A DNA stretch of 64,000 bases from positions 62,001 to 126,000 of the forward strand of contig CAWDVA010000007.1 in NCBI GenBank assembly GCA_963805645.1, in the 5' to 3' direction. Origin of the DNA: CAVXEH01 sp963805645. GTDB taxonomy: Bacteria > Chloroflexota > Limnocylindria > QHBO01. A program made the translations under genes and the position numbers. Below the pieces are notes generated by a model. It saw only the letters and a list, made by a program, of their open reading frames with translations. It had not been told where the DNA came from and did no database searches. The stretch's first letter is position 1; the number at the start of each line of letters is the position of its first letter. Positions 34,659 through 43,108 of the stretch are shown one piece after another.

Positions 34659-35057
34659 TTGAAGGTAAAGACCACGCGAACCACCCTCGCCGTGCTCGCC
34701 GTCCTGGCGATAAGCCTCCTGAGCGCCTGCGTTTCGCAGCAGCAGACGGATCCGTCCACCTGCGCCCAGGACAGCGTCACGCTCTCCGCGACCCTGCCCG
34801 CCACGGGCAAGCTGCAGCCGGAGAACCTCAACATCTGCCAGGACCAGAAGGTCACCCTCACGGTGTCCTCCGAGCGTGACGGTGCCGTGCACCTCCACGG
34901 CTATGACGACCAGAACGCAGAGGTCGAGGTCTCCCGTGGAACGGACGCCACGCTCACCTTCACGGCAAGCCACGTGGGACAGTTCGTCATCGAGTTCCAC
35001 CCCGCGGACGGATCCGACGAGTCCCAGGTCGGCCTGCTCACCGTCAATGTCAGGTAG
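34659..35057 (+). CDS. Cupredoxin-like lipoprotein
   Basis: A 132-residue protein with a TTG start. Lipoprotein signal LAVLAVLAISLLSACVS. The mature domain is a cupredoxin-like beta-sandwich (DQKVTLTVSSERDGAVHLHG, LTFTASHVGQFVIEFHPADG) but lacks the C-x-H-x-M copper loop. Only scattered His residues remain, so copper binding is uncertain. Its end overlaps the next gene by 11 bp. This pairing with a polytopic Cys-rich protein suggests a joint role at the membrane. Confidence 0.75.
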   Translation: MKVKTTRTTLAVLAVLAISLLSACVSQQQTDPSTCAQDSVTLSATLPATGKLQPENLNICQDQKVTLTVSSERDGAVHLHGYDDQNAEVEVSRGTDATLTFTASHVGQFVIEFHPADGSDESQVGLLTVNVR

Positions 35058-36585
35058 CCGCCGCGCCGTTGTGGCGCTCATCGGCGCCGCCGTCGGAGTC
35101 CTGGTCGGGCCGCTTCCCGTCGGGGCCCATGCGCTGGGTCAGGTGTATCAGCTGCCGGTCCCATCGTGGCTGTACCTCGCCGGGGCCGGGACCGCGGTGG
35201 CAGTCTCCTTCGTCGTCTCGGCCGTGGTGATCAAGGTCAGCCCCGCGGCCCCGCGCTATCCCCGCCTGAGGGTGCCCGTGCTCCCCTCGCGTGCACTGAG
35301 CTGGGTCCTGGCCGCCATCGGGCTGGTCTGGTGGTACGGCGCCATCGTGGCCGCCTTCGTGATCGGCGGCGACACGCCGCTGCCCACCGTCCTCTTCTGG
35401 ATCTTCATCTGGGCCGGCGTGCCCATCAGCGCGGCGGTGTTCGGGAATCCATGGCCCTCGCTGAGCCCCTTCCGTTCCACGTTCGCGATCCTCGAGCGCA
35501 CGGCGCGCTTCTTCGGCCTCGACCGCCTGGACCTGGGGATGCAGCTGCCGCCGTCCATCGGCCGCTGGCCGGCCGTCTTCCTCCTGTTCTGCGGAATCTG
35601 GAGCGAGCTGATCCTCCCGGGCGCTACCCAGACCGATGTCGTCGCCTCGCTCATGATCGGCTACACGCTCATCCAGCTCATCGGGACGGGGGCCTTCGGC
35701 CGGGTCGCCTGGCTCCGAAACGCCGAGCTGTTCGAGGTCCTGTTCGGCTGGTTCGGCCGCATCGGGCCGATCGGCCGCCGCGTCACCGACCCGAACGCCT
35801 GCGCCGGCTGCACGGAGCGCTGCAATCCCGAGCGCTGCATCGACTGTCCGGAGTGCGCGGTGGCCGCCGATGCCTCCGAGCGACGGCCCGAGCTGCGGCC
35901 GTGGTTCACCGGACTGACCGAGGTGCGCCGCGGCGCCTGGTCCGACGCGGCGTTCATCCTCCTGGCGCTGTCCGGCGTCACCTACGACGGCCTGCGCGAG
36001 ACGAACCTGTGGGCCAACGTCGCCAACTGGCTGTTCCCGTACGTGTACCCCACCCTCGACGCGTTCCGCGCCATCCTGGCCGTCGAGACGATCGGCCTGC
36101 TGGCCCTCTGGATCGGGTTCTTCACGATCTTCGTCGTGGTCGCCTGGATCACGCGCCGGCTCAGCGAACGGGCGAGGACCCGCGGAGCGCTGGGGTCGGT
36201 GGTTGGCAGCTATGCCGCCACCCTGCTGCCCATCGCGGCGGGCTACATGATCGCCCACTACCTGACCCTGGTCATCCAGGGCGCGATCTGGCTGCCGGAG
36301 CTCGTGCGGAACCCGGTCAGCCTGGTGGCTCCCACCCTGGACGCCCTGAACGCCGGACTTGTCTGGTACCTCTCGGTGGGCGCCATCGTCCTCGGCCATA
36401 TCGCCGCCATCACGCTCTCGCACCGCATCGCGTTGCGCGACGCGCCCGGGCGGGCCGTGCGGGCCGGGGTGCCACTGGCGCTGCTCATGATCGGCTACAC
36501 GGTCTTCTCGCTGTGGATCATCGCCCAGCCCATCGTGCTCGAGCCCGGACAGGCGCCGCCCACCAGCCAGGTGCTGCCCTTCTGA
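35047..36585 (+). CDS. Polytopic membrane protein with cysteine cluster (family often annotated fenitrothion-hydrolase-like)
   Basis: A 512-residue protein with about 11-12 hydrophobic helices, from ATG 35047 overlapping the upstream lipoprotein gene. After the signal-like first helix comes GAHALGQVYQLPVPSWLYLA, the start shared by a family often labelled fenitrothion hydrolase, a name with little mechanistic support. Between helices there is a cysteine-rich loop near residue 255, CAGCTERCNPERCIDCPEC (six Cys), which could bind metal or an Fe-S cluster. The function is unknown. Flanking cupredoxin and CcdA-like genes point to metal, thiol or cytochrome assembly. Confidence 0.75.
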   Translation: MSGSRRAVVALIGAAVGVLVGPLPVGAHALGQVYQLPVPSWLYLAGAGTAVAVSFVVSAVVIKVSPAAPRYPRLRVPVLPSRALSWVLAAIGLVWWYGAIVAAFVIGGDTPLPTVLFWIFIWAGVPISAAVFGNPWPSLSPFRSTFAILERTARFFGLDRLDLGMQLPPSIGRWPAVFLLFCGIWSELILPGATQTDVVASLMIGYTLIQLIGTGAFGRVAWLRNAELFEVLFGWFGRIGPIGRRVTDPNACAGCTERCNPERCIDCPECAVAADASERRPELRPWFTGLTEVRRGAWSDAAFILLALSGVTYDGLRETNLWANVANWLFPYVYPTLDAFRAILAVETIGLLALWIGFFTIFVVVAWITRRLSERARTRGALGSVVGSYAATLLPIAAGYMIAHYLTLVIQGAIWLPELVRNPVSLVAPTLDALNAGLVWYLSVGAIVLGHIAAITLSHRIALRDAPGRAVRAGVPLALLMIGYTVFSLWIIAQPIVLEPGQAPPTSQVLPF

Positions 36586-36586
36586 C

Positions 36587-37303
36587 GTGGACGTCTCGAT
36601 CGCGCTGGCGTTCGTTGCAGGGCTGCTGAGCTTCGCCTCTCCCTGCGTCCTGGCGCTGATTCCGGTGTATCTCGCATTCCTCGGCGAATCCGCCGGCGCC
36701 ACGGGTGATTCGACCGGCTCCGTGGCAGCACCGGTGGTCGCCCGCCCGGTCCTGGGGCAGGCCCTGCTCTTCGTGCTCGGCTTCACCGCGGTGTTCGTCC
36801 TGGTCGGCACGCCCCTCGGGATCCTGGGCCAGGGGCTGTTCCAGGTAGCCGCCGTGCGCCAGGTCGCCGGCGTGGTCGTGATCGGCCTCGGCGTGCTCAC
36901 CACCGGCGTGTTCGGGCCGGTCCTCGACCGTCTCGCAGTTGCGGGGCCCGGCGCATCGGCGCTGCCGCCCGGCCGGGTGGCCCGCGCCCTGGCCCTGGGT
37001 GCATTCGTGGCCATCGGATGGACGCCATGCATCGGCACCGTCCTTGGCGCGATCCTGGCCATGGGGGCCTCGTCGGGCCAGGCGCCGATCGCCCTCGTCC
37101 TGCTCCTCAGCTATTCACTGGGCCTCGCGGTACCCTTCCTGGCTGCCGCGCTCGCGCTCCCCCGCCTCCGGCCGCTCATGGCCGGGCTGCGCCGCTACCA
37201 CCGCATCGTGCAGATCGCGGCCGGGCTCCTGATCATGGTCATCGGCGCGCTGATCTTCAGCAACGCCTTCTCGCGGATGGCGTCGCTCTTCACCTTCCTC
37301 TAG
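36587..37303 (+). CDS. ccdA: CcdA/DsbD-type cytochrome c biogenesis membrane protein
   Basis: A 238-residue six-helix thiol-reductant transporter with a GTG start one base after the upstream stop. ALAFVAGLLSFASPCVLALI and FVAIGWTPCIGTVLGAILAM place one Cys each in helices 1 and 4, the redox pair that moves electrons from thioredoxin to the periplasmic side. No TlpA/ResA partner is adjacent, but a thioredoxin-like gene is 0.9 kb away on the other strand. Probably cotranscribed with the two upstream genes. Confidence 0.9.
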   Translation: MDVSIALAFVAGLLSFASPCVLALIPVYLAFLGESAGATGDSTGSVAAPVVARPVLGQALLFVLGFTAVFVLVGTPLGILGQGLFQVAAVRQVAGVVVIGLGVLTTGVFGPVLDRLAVAGPGASALPPGRVARALALGAFVAIGWTPCIGTVLGAILAMGASSGQAPIALVLLLSYSLGLAVPFLAAALALPRLRPLMAGLRRYHRIVQIAAGLLIMVIGALIFSNAFSRMASLFTFL

Positions 37304-37488
37304 GCGCGCCGGTCCCACGACGGCCCGTCCACGGACGGCCGTCCTGGCTCTCGCGGGATGCCCCGCCATCGGGCTTTCAGACGCTTCTCAGCGGACGGTG
37401 GCATCCTGTTGTCGGCATCGGGGCCCCAACGCGCCCGGATCCGCCCACGAAGGAGCCAGCCATCCCCACCCATCCATCGGACCCGCCT

Positions 37489-38166
37489 GTGCCCGACGAG
37501 GACGAGCGTCCCCTCCGTCCGCGCCGCCCGCGGCGGCCCTACTCCGAACCCCGTTCGAGCAGCCTGTGGCCCATCGCCACGGTCGTCTCGCTCATGTTCG
37601 CGGTCGCCGGATGGACGGCCGTGGTCGTGCTGGTGCTGACCAGGCCCGGCGGCGTCGCGCTTGCCACGCCCACGCCGGTGGCGCAGCCGGGAGCCAGCAT
37701 CGCCGACACGACCAGCCACGATGCCCCCCAGCTGGAGGCGCTCCTTCCGACGTCCTATGCCGGGACCCCGCTGACCACCACCAGCTGGCTGGGCGGGACC
37801 ATCCTCTCCAGCGATAACTGGAGCCAGTCGATCACCGCCTACCTTGCCGGTCTGGAGCTCACGCCGGACGACCTGAAGATCGCCCAGTCCTACGACCCCA
37901 CCGGTGGGCTGGACCTCGCCGCCGTGGCCTTCGACCCGGGCGGAACGGACGCGTCCGCGTTCGTGCAGGCCATCATCGATGCCTGGCGCGTGGACTATCC
38001 GGGCCTCGCCACCACAACCGTCACCATCGGCAACAAGAGTGTGATCAAGGGGGTCTTCCCCGAGGAGCCGGTCATCAGCTACTGGTACGCCAGCAAGGGC
38101 GTGGCCTACGAGATCGACACCTCCGACGAATCCATCGCTGCGGGCGTCCTCGCCACCCTGCCCTGA
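37489..38166 (+). CDS. Hypothetical anchored extracytoplasmic protein
   Basis: A 225-residue protein from GTG 37489. A basic/proline-rich cytoplasmic start is followed by one helix (LWPIATVVSLMFAVAGWTAV) and then an outside domain of about 160 residues without cysteine (LEALLPTSYAGTPLTTTSWL, SYDPTGGLDLAAVAFDPGG, WYASKGVAYEIDTSDESIAA). I do not recognise it. The initiation site is unclear: AAGGAG at 37450-37455 points to an in-frame ATC at 37462 rather than to the GTG. It is convergent with the thioredoxin gene. Confidence 0.65.
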   Translation: MPDEDERPLRPRRPRRPYSEPRSSSLWPIATVVSLMFAVAGWTAVVVLVLTRPGGVALATPTPVAQPGASIADTTSHDAPQLEALLPTSYAGTPLTTTSWLGGTILSSDNWSQSITAYLAGLELTPDDLKIAQSYDPTGGLDLAAVAFDPGGTDASAFVQAIIDAWRVDYPGLATTTVTIGNKSVIKGVFPEEPVISYWYASKGVAYEIDTSDESIAAGVLATLP

Positions 38167-38212
38167 GGCGTGGCCGATACCTGACAAGGGCCGTCGCCGC
38201 GCTGGTCGTCCG

Positions 38213-38452
38213 TCAACCGACCGACAGCCACTCCGCGATGTCTCCGGCGGCCGGGATCCGGCCGGTGCTCACCAGCCGCCCGTCAATCGCGAGCCCGGGC
38301 GTGCTGATGACACCCCGAGCCGCAATCTCCCGGTAGTCCGTCACGTGGATGATCTCCGCGTCCACCCCGGCCATCCCCACGGCCTCGCGTGCATTGGCTT
38401 CGAGCTTCTGGCAGTTCGGGCATCCCGACCCGAGGACTTCGATCCTCTTCAT
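38213..38452 (-). CDS. Small thioredoxin-fold protein (redox-active disulfide protein 2 type)
   Basis: A 79-residue thioredoxin-fold protein with active site GSGCPNCQKLEANAREAV (CPNC) and the cis-Pro region GVISTPGLAIDGRLVSTG. This is the TM0996/MTH895-like family. It is last in an arsR-permease-thioredoxin operon, 15 bp after the permease, and could supply reducing power to the permease CSCS motif or handle a thiol-reactive metalloid. The last point is inference. Confidence 0.9.
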   Translation of the reverse strand: MKRIEVLGSGCPNCQKLEANAREAVGMAGVDAEIIHVTDYREIAARGVISTPGLAIDGRLVSTGRIPAAGDIAEWLSVG

Positions 38453-38467
38453 TCTCAGCGGTTCTCC

Positions 38468-39517
38468 CTACAGTCCGATGGCATTGAAGCCGATGCCGAC
38501 ACCCAGGATCCCCAGGACGACGACGCCGGCGAAGATGGCGATGAGCTGCGGTCGGAGCACCCGCCGCAGGATGATGAACTCGGGCAGGCTCAGTGCCACG
38601 ATGGCCATCATGAACGCGAGGCTGGTGCCGAGCGGCATGCCCTTCCCGAGGAGCGCCTCGATGATGGGGATGGTGCCCGCGGCATTGGAGTAGAGCGGCA
38701 CCGCCAGGGCGATCACCAGGGGCACGGCAAACGGGTTCTCGCGCCCTCCCACCGCCACCACCATGTCGGTGGGCACGTACCCGTGGACGAAGGCACCGAC
38801 GGCAATGCCGGCGACGACGTACGGGGCGACCCGGCGGACCAGGGCCCGGGTGGCCGTCCACGCGTCGTCCAGGCGCTGCTGAAGCGTGGGCGCCGTCTCG
38901 ATGGCGTGGGCTCCCCCGCCCGCGCGCAGCTCCAGGACCCACGGCTCGATCCAGCGATCCAGCGACAGCCTCCCCAGGACCAGCCCGCCGACGATGGCGA
39001 CGGTGAGCCCCGCACCCATGTAGAGCAACGCGATGCCAGGGCCGAAGAGGCCCCACAGGAGCACGAGGGCCACCTCGTTGACCATGGGCGAGCTGATCAG
39101 GAAGGCGAAGGTGACGCCCTGCGGGATGCCGGCCTCCATGAAGCCAATGAAGAGCGGCACCGCCGAGCAGCTGCAGAACGGCGTGATGATGCCGAAGCCG
39201 GCGGCGCCGATGGTGCCGACGAGCGTCCCGCGTCCCGCCAGGGCGCTACGCACCCGCTCCGGCGGGAAGTAGCTGCGCAGGAAGGTGACGATGGTGACGA
39301 TGCCCAGGAGCAGGAGGAGCACCTTGGGAACGTCGTAGGCAAAGAAGGCCACCGCATCGCCAAGATGCGTCCCGGGCTCCAGGCCCAGCAGGTCGAAGGC
39401 GAACCAGTTGGCCACCGGCAGGTTGACGAACCAGGCGACGAGCCAGCCGGCCGTAGCGAGGCCCCACCCCAGGCCGGTGGCACGGGCAAGTCGTGGTGCG
39501 CGCGCGTGGGCCGTCAT
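38468..39517 (-). CDS. COG0701 permease (UPF0718/ArsP-like) with CSCS motif
   Basis: A 349-residue membrane protein with about 8-10 helices. GTIGAAGFGIITPFCSCSAV contains the invariant CSCS, followed by GFMEAGIPQGVTFAFLISSP and MVNEVALVLLWGLFGPGIAL. The repeat half has YVVAGIAVGAFVHGYVP and LYSNAAGTIPIIEALLGKGM. Relatives include ArsP, the methylarsenite efflux permease. Its ATGA overlaps the ArsR stop, and thioredoxin follows. A role in arsenic or other soft-metal resistance is likely. Confidence 0.88.
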   Translation of the reverse strand: MTAHARAPRLARATGLGWGLATAGWLVAWFVNLPVANWFAFDLLGLEPGTHLGDAVAFFAYDVPKVLLLLLGIVTIVTFLRSYFPPERVRSALAGRGTLVGTIGAAGFGIITPFCSCSAVPLFIGFMEAGIPQGVTFAFLISSPMVNEVALVLLWGLFGPGIALLYMGAGLTVAIVGGLVLGRLSLDRWIEPWVLELRAGGGAHAIETAPTLQQRLDDAWTATRALVRRVAPYVVAGIAVGAFVHGYVPTDMVVAVGGRENPFAVPLVIALAVPLYSNAAGTIPIIEALLGKGMPLGTSLAFMMAIVALSLPEFIILRRVLRPQLIAIFAGVVVLGILGVGIGFNAIGL

Positions 39518-39993
39518 GGCTCGAGCAGGGCCTCCACCTGCGCAAGGGCGCTCGCGCAGGCCTTCTCGTCACGCTCGTAGTAGACCCAGCGGGCATCGGC
39601 ACCGTGGCGGCTGGCTCGCACCAGTCCGGCGGCGCGCAACCGTGCCAGGTGGTTGCTCACGTTGTTCTCGCGCTCGCCCGTGGCGGCGGCCATCTCGCAG
39701 ACGCAGTGCGGCCCGTCCTTCAGGAGCGCCAGGATCGCCGCTCGTGTCCGGTCGCTGAGCAGGGCGGCGACGGCAACCGGGGCTCCCACCTCGGGCGCAA
39801 CGATGCCCGGGCGCGGGGTTGGGATCACGGGAAGCTCGTCGATCATCTCAGCGACGAGTGTCTCAACCGTGGCTGAGATATCCGCCTGCCGGACGGCCCG
39901 TTGACGCGGGCCGAACGGAACCCGCGAAGGCGGGACCACGACAGGACGCCGGGGGGCTCTCGAGGCCGTTACAGAAGCGTATTCTCCGCTCAT
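39514..39993 (-). CDS. arsR: ArsR-family metal-responsive repressor
   Basis: ArsR/SmtB winged-helix protein: VAALLSDRTRAAILALLKDG, metal-site CVCEM in HCVCEMAAATGERENNVSNH (recognition helix), LARLRAAGLVRASRHGADAR and WVYYERD. The start is uncertain. ATG 39993 gives 159 residues but overlaps the divergent cyclase gene by 2 bp. ATG 39846 gives the usual ArsR length (110 residues) and lies in an inverted repeat (39845-39879) that could be its operator. It heads the arsR-permease-thioredoxin operon with an ATGA overlap. Confidence 0.88.
   Translation of the reverse strand: MSGEYASVTASRAPRRPVVVPPSRVPFGPRQRAVRQADISATVETLVAEMIDELPVIPTPRPGIVAPEVGAPVAVAALLSDRTRAAILALLKDGPHCVCEMAAATGERENNVSNHLARLRAAGLVRASRHGADARWVYYERDEKACASALAQVEALLEP
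39845..39879. promoter_or_regulatory. Perfect 8-bp inverted repeat at the arsR start, possible autoregulatory operator
   Basis: ATCTCAGC at 39845-39852 and GCTGAGAT at 39872-39879 are separated by 19 bp and cover the short-form arsR ATG at 39846. ArsR repressors normally bind dyads over their own promoter. If the long start is used, the repeat is inside coding sequence. Confidence 0.35.
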
Positions 39994-42637
39994 GGCGGGA
40001 CCGAGCCCCACAGCCAGCCGCGCGCTCCCCACGGGCACCCTCACGTTCCTGTTCTCCGACGTCGAGGGTTCGACGCGCCTGGTGCAGTCCCTGGGGGCCG
40101 GATACCCGGCGCTCCTCGAGCGGCACCAGACCATCCTGCGTCGGGCATTCGAGGATGCCGGCGGCGTCGAGGTGGCGACCGAGGGTGACTCGTTCTTCGT
40201 GGTCTTCCGCAGTGCCCTGGCCGCAGTGGCGGCCGCGGCGGCGGCCCAGCGCGGGTTGTCAGCGGAGCCATGGCCCGCGGCAGCCGGAGCGGTGCGGGTC
40301 CGAATGGGCCTGCACACCGGGGAGGGAACGCTCGGTGGAGACAACTACGTGGGTCTCGATGTGCATCGCGCAGCGCGCATCAGTGCCGCGGCCCACGGAG
40401 GGCAGGTGCTCCTCTCGGACCTGACGCGTGGACTGGTGACCAGCTCGCTGCCCGGCGACCTGGGGCTCTCCGACCTGGGTGAGCACCGGCTCAAGGACCT
40501 CGACCGCCCGGAGCGGCTGTGGCAGCTCGACGTCGCAGGGCTCCCGCAGAATTTTCCGCCCCCTCGCACGCTTGAAACGCCCACCAACCTGCCGGTCCAG
40601 CTGACCGACTTCATCGGCCGCAAGCGCGAAGTCGACGAGGTTGCCGGGCTGCTCCGCCAGTCCCGCCTGCTGACCTTGACCGGCCCCGGCGGGACCGGCA
40701 AGACCCGCCTGGCATTGCAGGTTGCCAGCCGGCTCCGCGGCGACTTCGAGGGTGGCGCCTTCTTCGCGGACCTCTCCACGCTCACCGACCCCGCGCTCAT
40801 CCCCACCACGATCGCCTCGGCCCTCGGGGTTCGCGAGCAGCCGGATCGGCCGGTCCTCGCGTCCCTGCAAGCCCATCTGCGGGACCTGCGGCTCCTGCTC
40901 GTGCTCGACAACTTCGAACAGCTACAGGCGGGAGCTCCGCTGATCGCGGAGCTCCTCGAGGCGGCGCCCCGGCTCGTCGTCCTGGTGACGAGCCGCGAGA
41001 TGCTTCACATCCGCGGGGAGCACGAATACCCGGTCCCGCCGCTCGGCCTTCCGGACGCCGCCAGCCTGTCCAACCTCGAGACCCTTACCCAGTACGATGC
41101 GGTGGCGCTGTTCATCCGACGGGCGCAGACGGCGCGTCCGGACTTCCAGATCGACAACCGCAGCGCGCCGGCGGTGGCGGGTATCTGCTCGCGGCTCGAC
41201 GGCCTGCCGCTGGCCATCGAACTCGCCGCCGCACGGGTGAAGCTCCTCGATCCGGAGGCGATTCTGCGCCGTCTCGAGGGCAGCCTGTCGCTGCTGACCA
41301 GCACCGCCCGCGACCTCAGCGAGCGCCAGCGGACGCTGCGCGGCGCCATCGACTGGAGCCATGACCTGCTCGACCCCACGGAGCGCCGCCTGTTTCGCCG
41401 GCTGGGCGTGTTCGTGGGTGGATGCAGCCTCGAACGGGCGGAGACCGTCTGCGACCCGGACGGCCGGCTGGGCATCGACATGCTCGACGGCCTCAGCTCG
41501 CTCATCGACAAGAGCCTGCTGCGACGCCTGGACGACGACGAGAGCGAGCTGCGGGTTGGCATGCTCGAGACGGTCCGCGAGTACGCCCTGGAGCAGCTGA
41601 CCGCCAGCCCCGACTGGGATCCGGTCCGACAGGCCCACGAGGAGCTGTTCTCCAACCTCGCCCTCGCGGCGGCAGACGAGATCATGGGCGCGAACCAGGC
41701 GGCCTGGGCCGGCCGGCTCCAGACCGAGCGCGACAACCTGCGGGCAGCGCTGAAGCGACTGGCCGACGATGGACGAACCGAGCGGGCGCTCGAAATGGGC
41801 GCCGCCCTGTGGCGCTTCTGGCAGCTGCGCGGCAACCTCGCGGAGGGGCGCGCAACCCTCGAGGAGCTGCTTGCCCGGCCCGACGCAACGGCATCGACCG
41901 CCGCCCGGGCGCACGCGCTTGCCGCCCTCGGCGGTCTGGCGTACTGGCAGGCAGACATGGCTGGGGCGGAACGGGCCTACGTCGAGGGACTGGCCATCCA
42001 GCGGACCCTCGACGATCCGGCCGGCCTGGCGGAGGCGCTCTACAACCTCGGATTTGTCCGGGCCATCGCGCTGAAGCACGGAGAGGCTCGCGCCCTGTAC
42101 CAGGAAGCGCTCGAGATCGGCCGGAGCAACGACGATCAACCCGCGGTCCTGCGCTACCAGGAGGCTCTTGCCTTCCTGATGTTCCACATGGGTGAGTTCG
42201 CAGAGGCGCGCCGTCTGCAGGAGCAGAACGTGCAGGCGTTCAAGGCTGCCAACCAGGCGTTTCGCGCGGCGATCGGGACGGGGTTCCTGTCGTATCTCGA
42301 GGCGAAGGCGGGTCGGTTCGCGGCTGCCCGGGCCATGCAGGCGGAAGCGCTCGGGGTGTTCCGCGCGGCCGGGGACACGCACTGGGTCGTCCGCGAGCTG
42401 ATGCTTGCGGCGCTCTCGGCCGTGGTAGCGGGCGACCTGGTGCTGGCGGCACGGCTGTGCGGCGCCTATGACCTGTTGCGGGCGCCGCTTGGCGAGATCG
42501 CGACGCCCATCAAGACGCTCGGCCTTCCGGATCCCATGGTTGATGCCCGCGACGGCCTGGGCGAAGACGCCTTCCAGGCCGCGTACCGCGCCGGCCGCGC
42601 CATGACCCTCGACGAGGTCGCCGCCCTGCTCGCCTAG
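39992..42637 (+). CDS. Class III cyclase-like domain fused to STAND ATPase and TPR-like repeats (AfsR/LuxR-type regulator)
   Basis: An 881-residue signalling protein. Residues about 15-180 are a nucleotide-cyclase homology domain (TFLFSDVEGSTRLVQ, EVATEGDSFFVVF, VRMGLHTGEG, YVGLDVHRAARI). The metal Asp residues are kept, but the adenine-selecting Lys is Glu and the transition-state Asn is His, so activity is doubtful. A STAND NTPase follows with Walker A TGPGGTGKT near 230 and Walker B LLLVLDNFEQL. The C-terminal 250 residues are TPR-like (ALYNLGFVRAIALKHGEARA). No DNA-binding domain is visible, so it may act through a partner or as a degenerate cyclase sensor. Confidence 0.88.
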   Translation: MAGPSPTASRALPTGTLTFLFSDVEGSTRLVQSLGAGYPALLERHQTILRRAFEDAGGVEVATEGDSFFVVFRSALAAVAAAAAAQRGLSAEPWPAAAGAVRVRMGLHTGEGTLGGDNYVGLDVHRAARISAAAHGGQVLLSDLTRGLVTSSLPGDLGLSDLGEHRLKDLDRPERLWQLDVAGLPQNFPPPRTLETPTNLPVQLTDFIGRKREVDEVAGLLRQSRLLTLTGPGGTGKTRLALQVASRLRGDFEGGAFFADLSTLTDPALIPTTIASALGVREQPDRPVLASLQAHLRDLRLLLVLDNFEQLQAGAPLIAELLEAAPRLVVLVTSREMLHIRGEHEYPVPPLGLPDAASLSNLETLTQYDAVALFIRRAQTARPDFQIDNRSAPAVAGICSRLDGLPLAIELAAARVKLLDPEAILRRLEGSLSLLTSTARDLSERQRTLRGAIDWSHDLLDPTERRLFRRLGVFVGGCSLERAETVCDPDGRLGIDMLDGLSSLIDKSLLRRLDDDESELRVGMLETVREYALEQLTASPDWDPVRQAHEELFSNLALAAADEIMGANQAAWAGRLQTERDNLRAALKRLADDGRTERALEMGAALWRFWQLRGNLAEGRATLEELLARPDATASTAARAHALAALGGLAYWQADMAGAERAYVEGLAIQRTLDDPAGLAEALYNLGFVRAIALKHGEARALYQEALEIGRSNDDQPAVLRYQEALAFLMFHMGEFAEARRLQEQNVQAFKAANQAFRAAIGTGFLSYLEAKAGRFAAARAMQAEALGVFRAAGDTHWVVRELMLAALSAVVAGDLVLAARLCGAYDLLRAPLGEIATPIKTLGLPDPMVDARDGLGEDAFQAAYRAGRAMTLDEVAALLA

Positions 42638-42646
42638 CGGTCGCGC

Positions 42647-43090
42647 CTAGGAGAAGGGCTTGAACACCATGTCGGCGATGATCAGGGCGATCCCGGTCAG
42701 CGAGACGACCGAATCCAGGCGACCGCGGGCCATGATCGCGGTGAACGCCTGGAGATCAAAGCCCTCGTCGGACGCAGCGGCGCGCACGCGAACGAGCAGT
42801 GGGCCGCTGTAGAGGATGCCCAGCGCCATCAACGCCGCGAAGAGCAGGTAGGCAATGACCAGCCAGGGTGCGAGGAGGTCATAGCCGAAGCTGACCGCGG
42901 TCAGCAGTCCGAACAGCCCGCCGGTGATGTAAAGGGGCGGGATGACGCGATCGAGGGGCAGGGCGGTGAGGGCCGCAACCAATGCCCTGTCACGCCGTCC
43001 GGACGCGATCAGCATGAAGATGCTGGTTCCGCCGGCGAGGGCCACGGCCGTGAACATGGTGAGGATGTGCAGGTAGAGCAGGACGTACAC
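42647..43090 (-). CDS. DUF2269-like small integral membrane protein
   Basis: A 147-residue protein with four helices (LYLHILTMFTAVALAGGTSI, YITGGLFGLLTAVSFGYDLL, WLVIAYLLFAALMALGILYS, DSVVSLTGIALIIADMVFKP). The N-terminal YLHILTMF with a membrane His is typical of DUF2269-like proteins. Function unknown. It starts 18 bp after the adenylate cyclase stop on the same strand, so they may be cotranscribed. Confidence 0.75.
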   Translation of the reverse strand: MYVLLYLHILTMFTAVALAGGTSIFMLIASGRRDRALVAALTALPLDRVIPPLYITGGLFGLLTAVSFGYDLLAPWLVIAYLLFAALMALGILYSGPLLVRVRAAASDEGFDLQAFTAIMARGRLDSVVSLTGIALIIADMVFKPFS

Positions 43091-43108
43091 GCGGTTCTCT
43101 CCTCTTTG

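Noticed and set aside
35815..35871. Reading the Cys-rich loop as a ferredoxin 4Fe-4S site
   Set aside because: The spacing C-x2-C-x3-C-x4-C-x2-C-x2-C does not match the C-x2-C-x2-C-x3-C(P) ferredoxin signature; metal binding is left open instead.
35050..37062. 670-codon minus-strand open frame
   Set aside because: Antisense to the Cys-rich polytopic protein and ccdA; no domain, skewed composition.
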